Part shown: positions 63,977-64,000 of the stretch, in pieces
How the letters are laid out: every line of letters starts with the position of its first letter
Numbering within the stretch: the first letter of the stretch is position 1
Assembly: GCF_001435775.1 (NCBI RefSeq)
Contig: NZ_AZFK01000016.1
Coordinates: 19,346-83,345, forward strand
Direction: 5' to 3'
DNA: 64,000 bases
Source: Limosilactobacillus ingluviei DSM 15946
GTDB lineage: Bacteria; Bacillota; Bacilli; Lactobacillales; Lactobacillaceae
Position numbers and translations under genes: made by a program
Notes under the pieces: generated by a model
Seen by the model: the letters and a program-made list of their open reading frames with translations, nothing else
Told to the model about the DNA's origin: nothing
The model's database searches: none

Positions 63977-64000
63977 GCGTGTGGCCAAAGCCTATTGTTC

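Overview
The window is the replication-origin region and about 57 kb of adjoining chromosome of a low-GC-phylum lactic acid bacterium. The gene set (GPH sugar symporter fused to a PTS EIIA domain, GalT of the Firmicute type, KxYKxGKxW signal peptide, YidC lipoprotein, T-box on thrS, short clean intergenic regions with rho-independent terminators) and the fairly high GC content point to Lactobacillaceae; a Limosilactobacillus-like species is my best guess, but species is inference only.

Region 1 (1-7.6 kb): origin. On the minus strand lie gyrA (cut by the window edge), gyrB, recF, yaaA, dnaN and dnaA; rpmH starts the rightward arm. DnaA boxes lie on both sides of dnaA. The dnaA-dnaN gap also carries a DnaA-trio/AT-rich unwinding element, so the origin is bipartite. 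Region 2 (7.6-19.8 kb): rnpA-yidC-khpB, mnmE-mnmG (behind a structured leader RNA), asnB, murE, lepB, then thrS on the minus strand behind a threonine T-box. This ThrRS lacks the TGS domain and all four residues of the editing site. Region 3 (19.8-31.3 kb): a Ser/Thr-rich membrane protein, mntH with a possible MntR site, a zinc alcohol dehydrogenase, a TetR-controlled ABC efflux-type cluster, argR, an ArsR regulator and a secreted glucosaminidase with five LysM domains.

Region 4 (31.3-45.5 kb): a lone LacI-type regulator, small proteins, efp, nnrE, an oxidoreductase operon with a 57-residue protein at its end, a purine permease, pepO, a macro-domain protein, pnuC with a switch-like leader, a GreA-type factor, and a polar amino-acid ABC transporter. 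Region 5 (45.5-55 kb): an SGNH hydrolase, then galK-galT-galR facing a convergent galactoside symporter and alpha-galactosidase operon. The two operons share cre sites and a TTTTAGTAAA-type half-site, so they look like one galactoside regulon under GalR and CcpA. Region 6 (55-64 kb): a YczE-like membrane protein, glutamate symporter-pepF, a GNAT-MATE operon behind a riboswitch-like leader, an Lrp regulator, a universal stress protein, and cysK-cysE behind a leader peptide with three consecutive Cys codons overlapping a terminator.

No rRNA, tRNA, insertion sequence, prophage or CRISPR array was seen. The most interesting signals are regulatory RNAs: the Cys-codon attenuator, the GNAT-MATE leader, the pnuC leader and the mnmE leader, together with the editing-deficient ThrRS.
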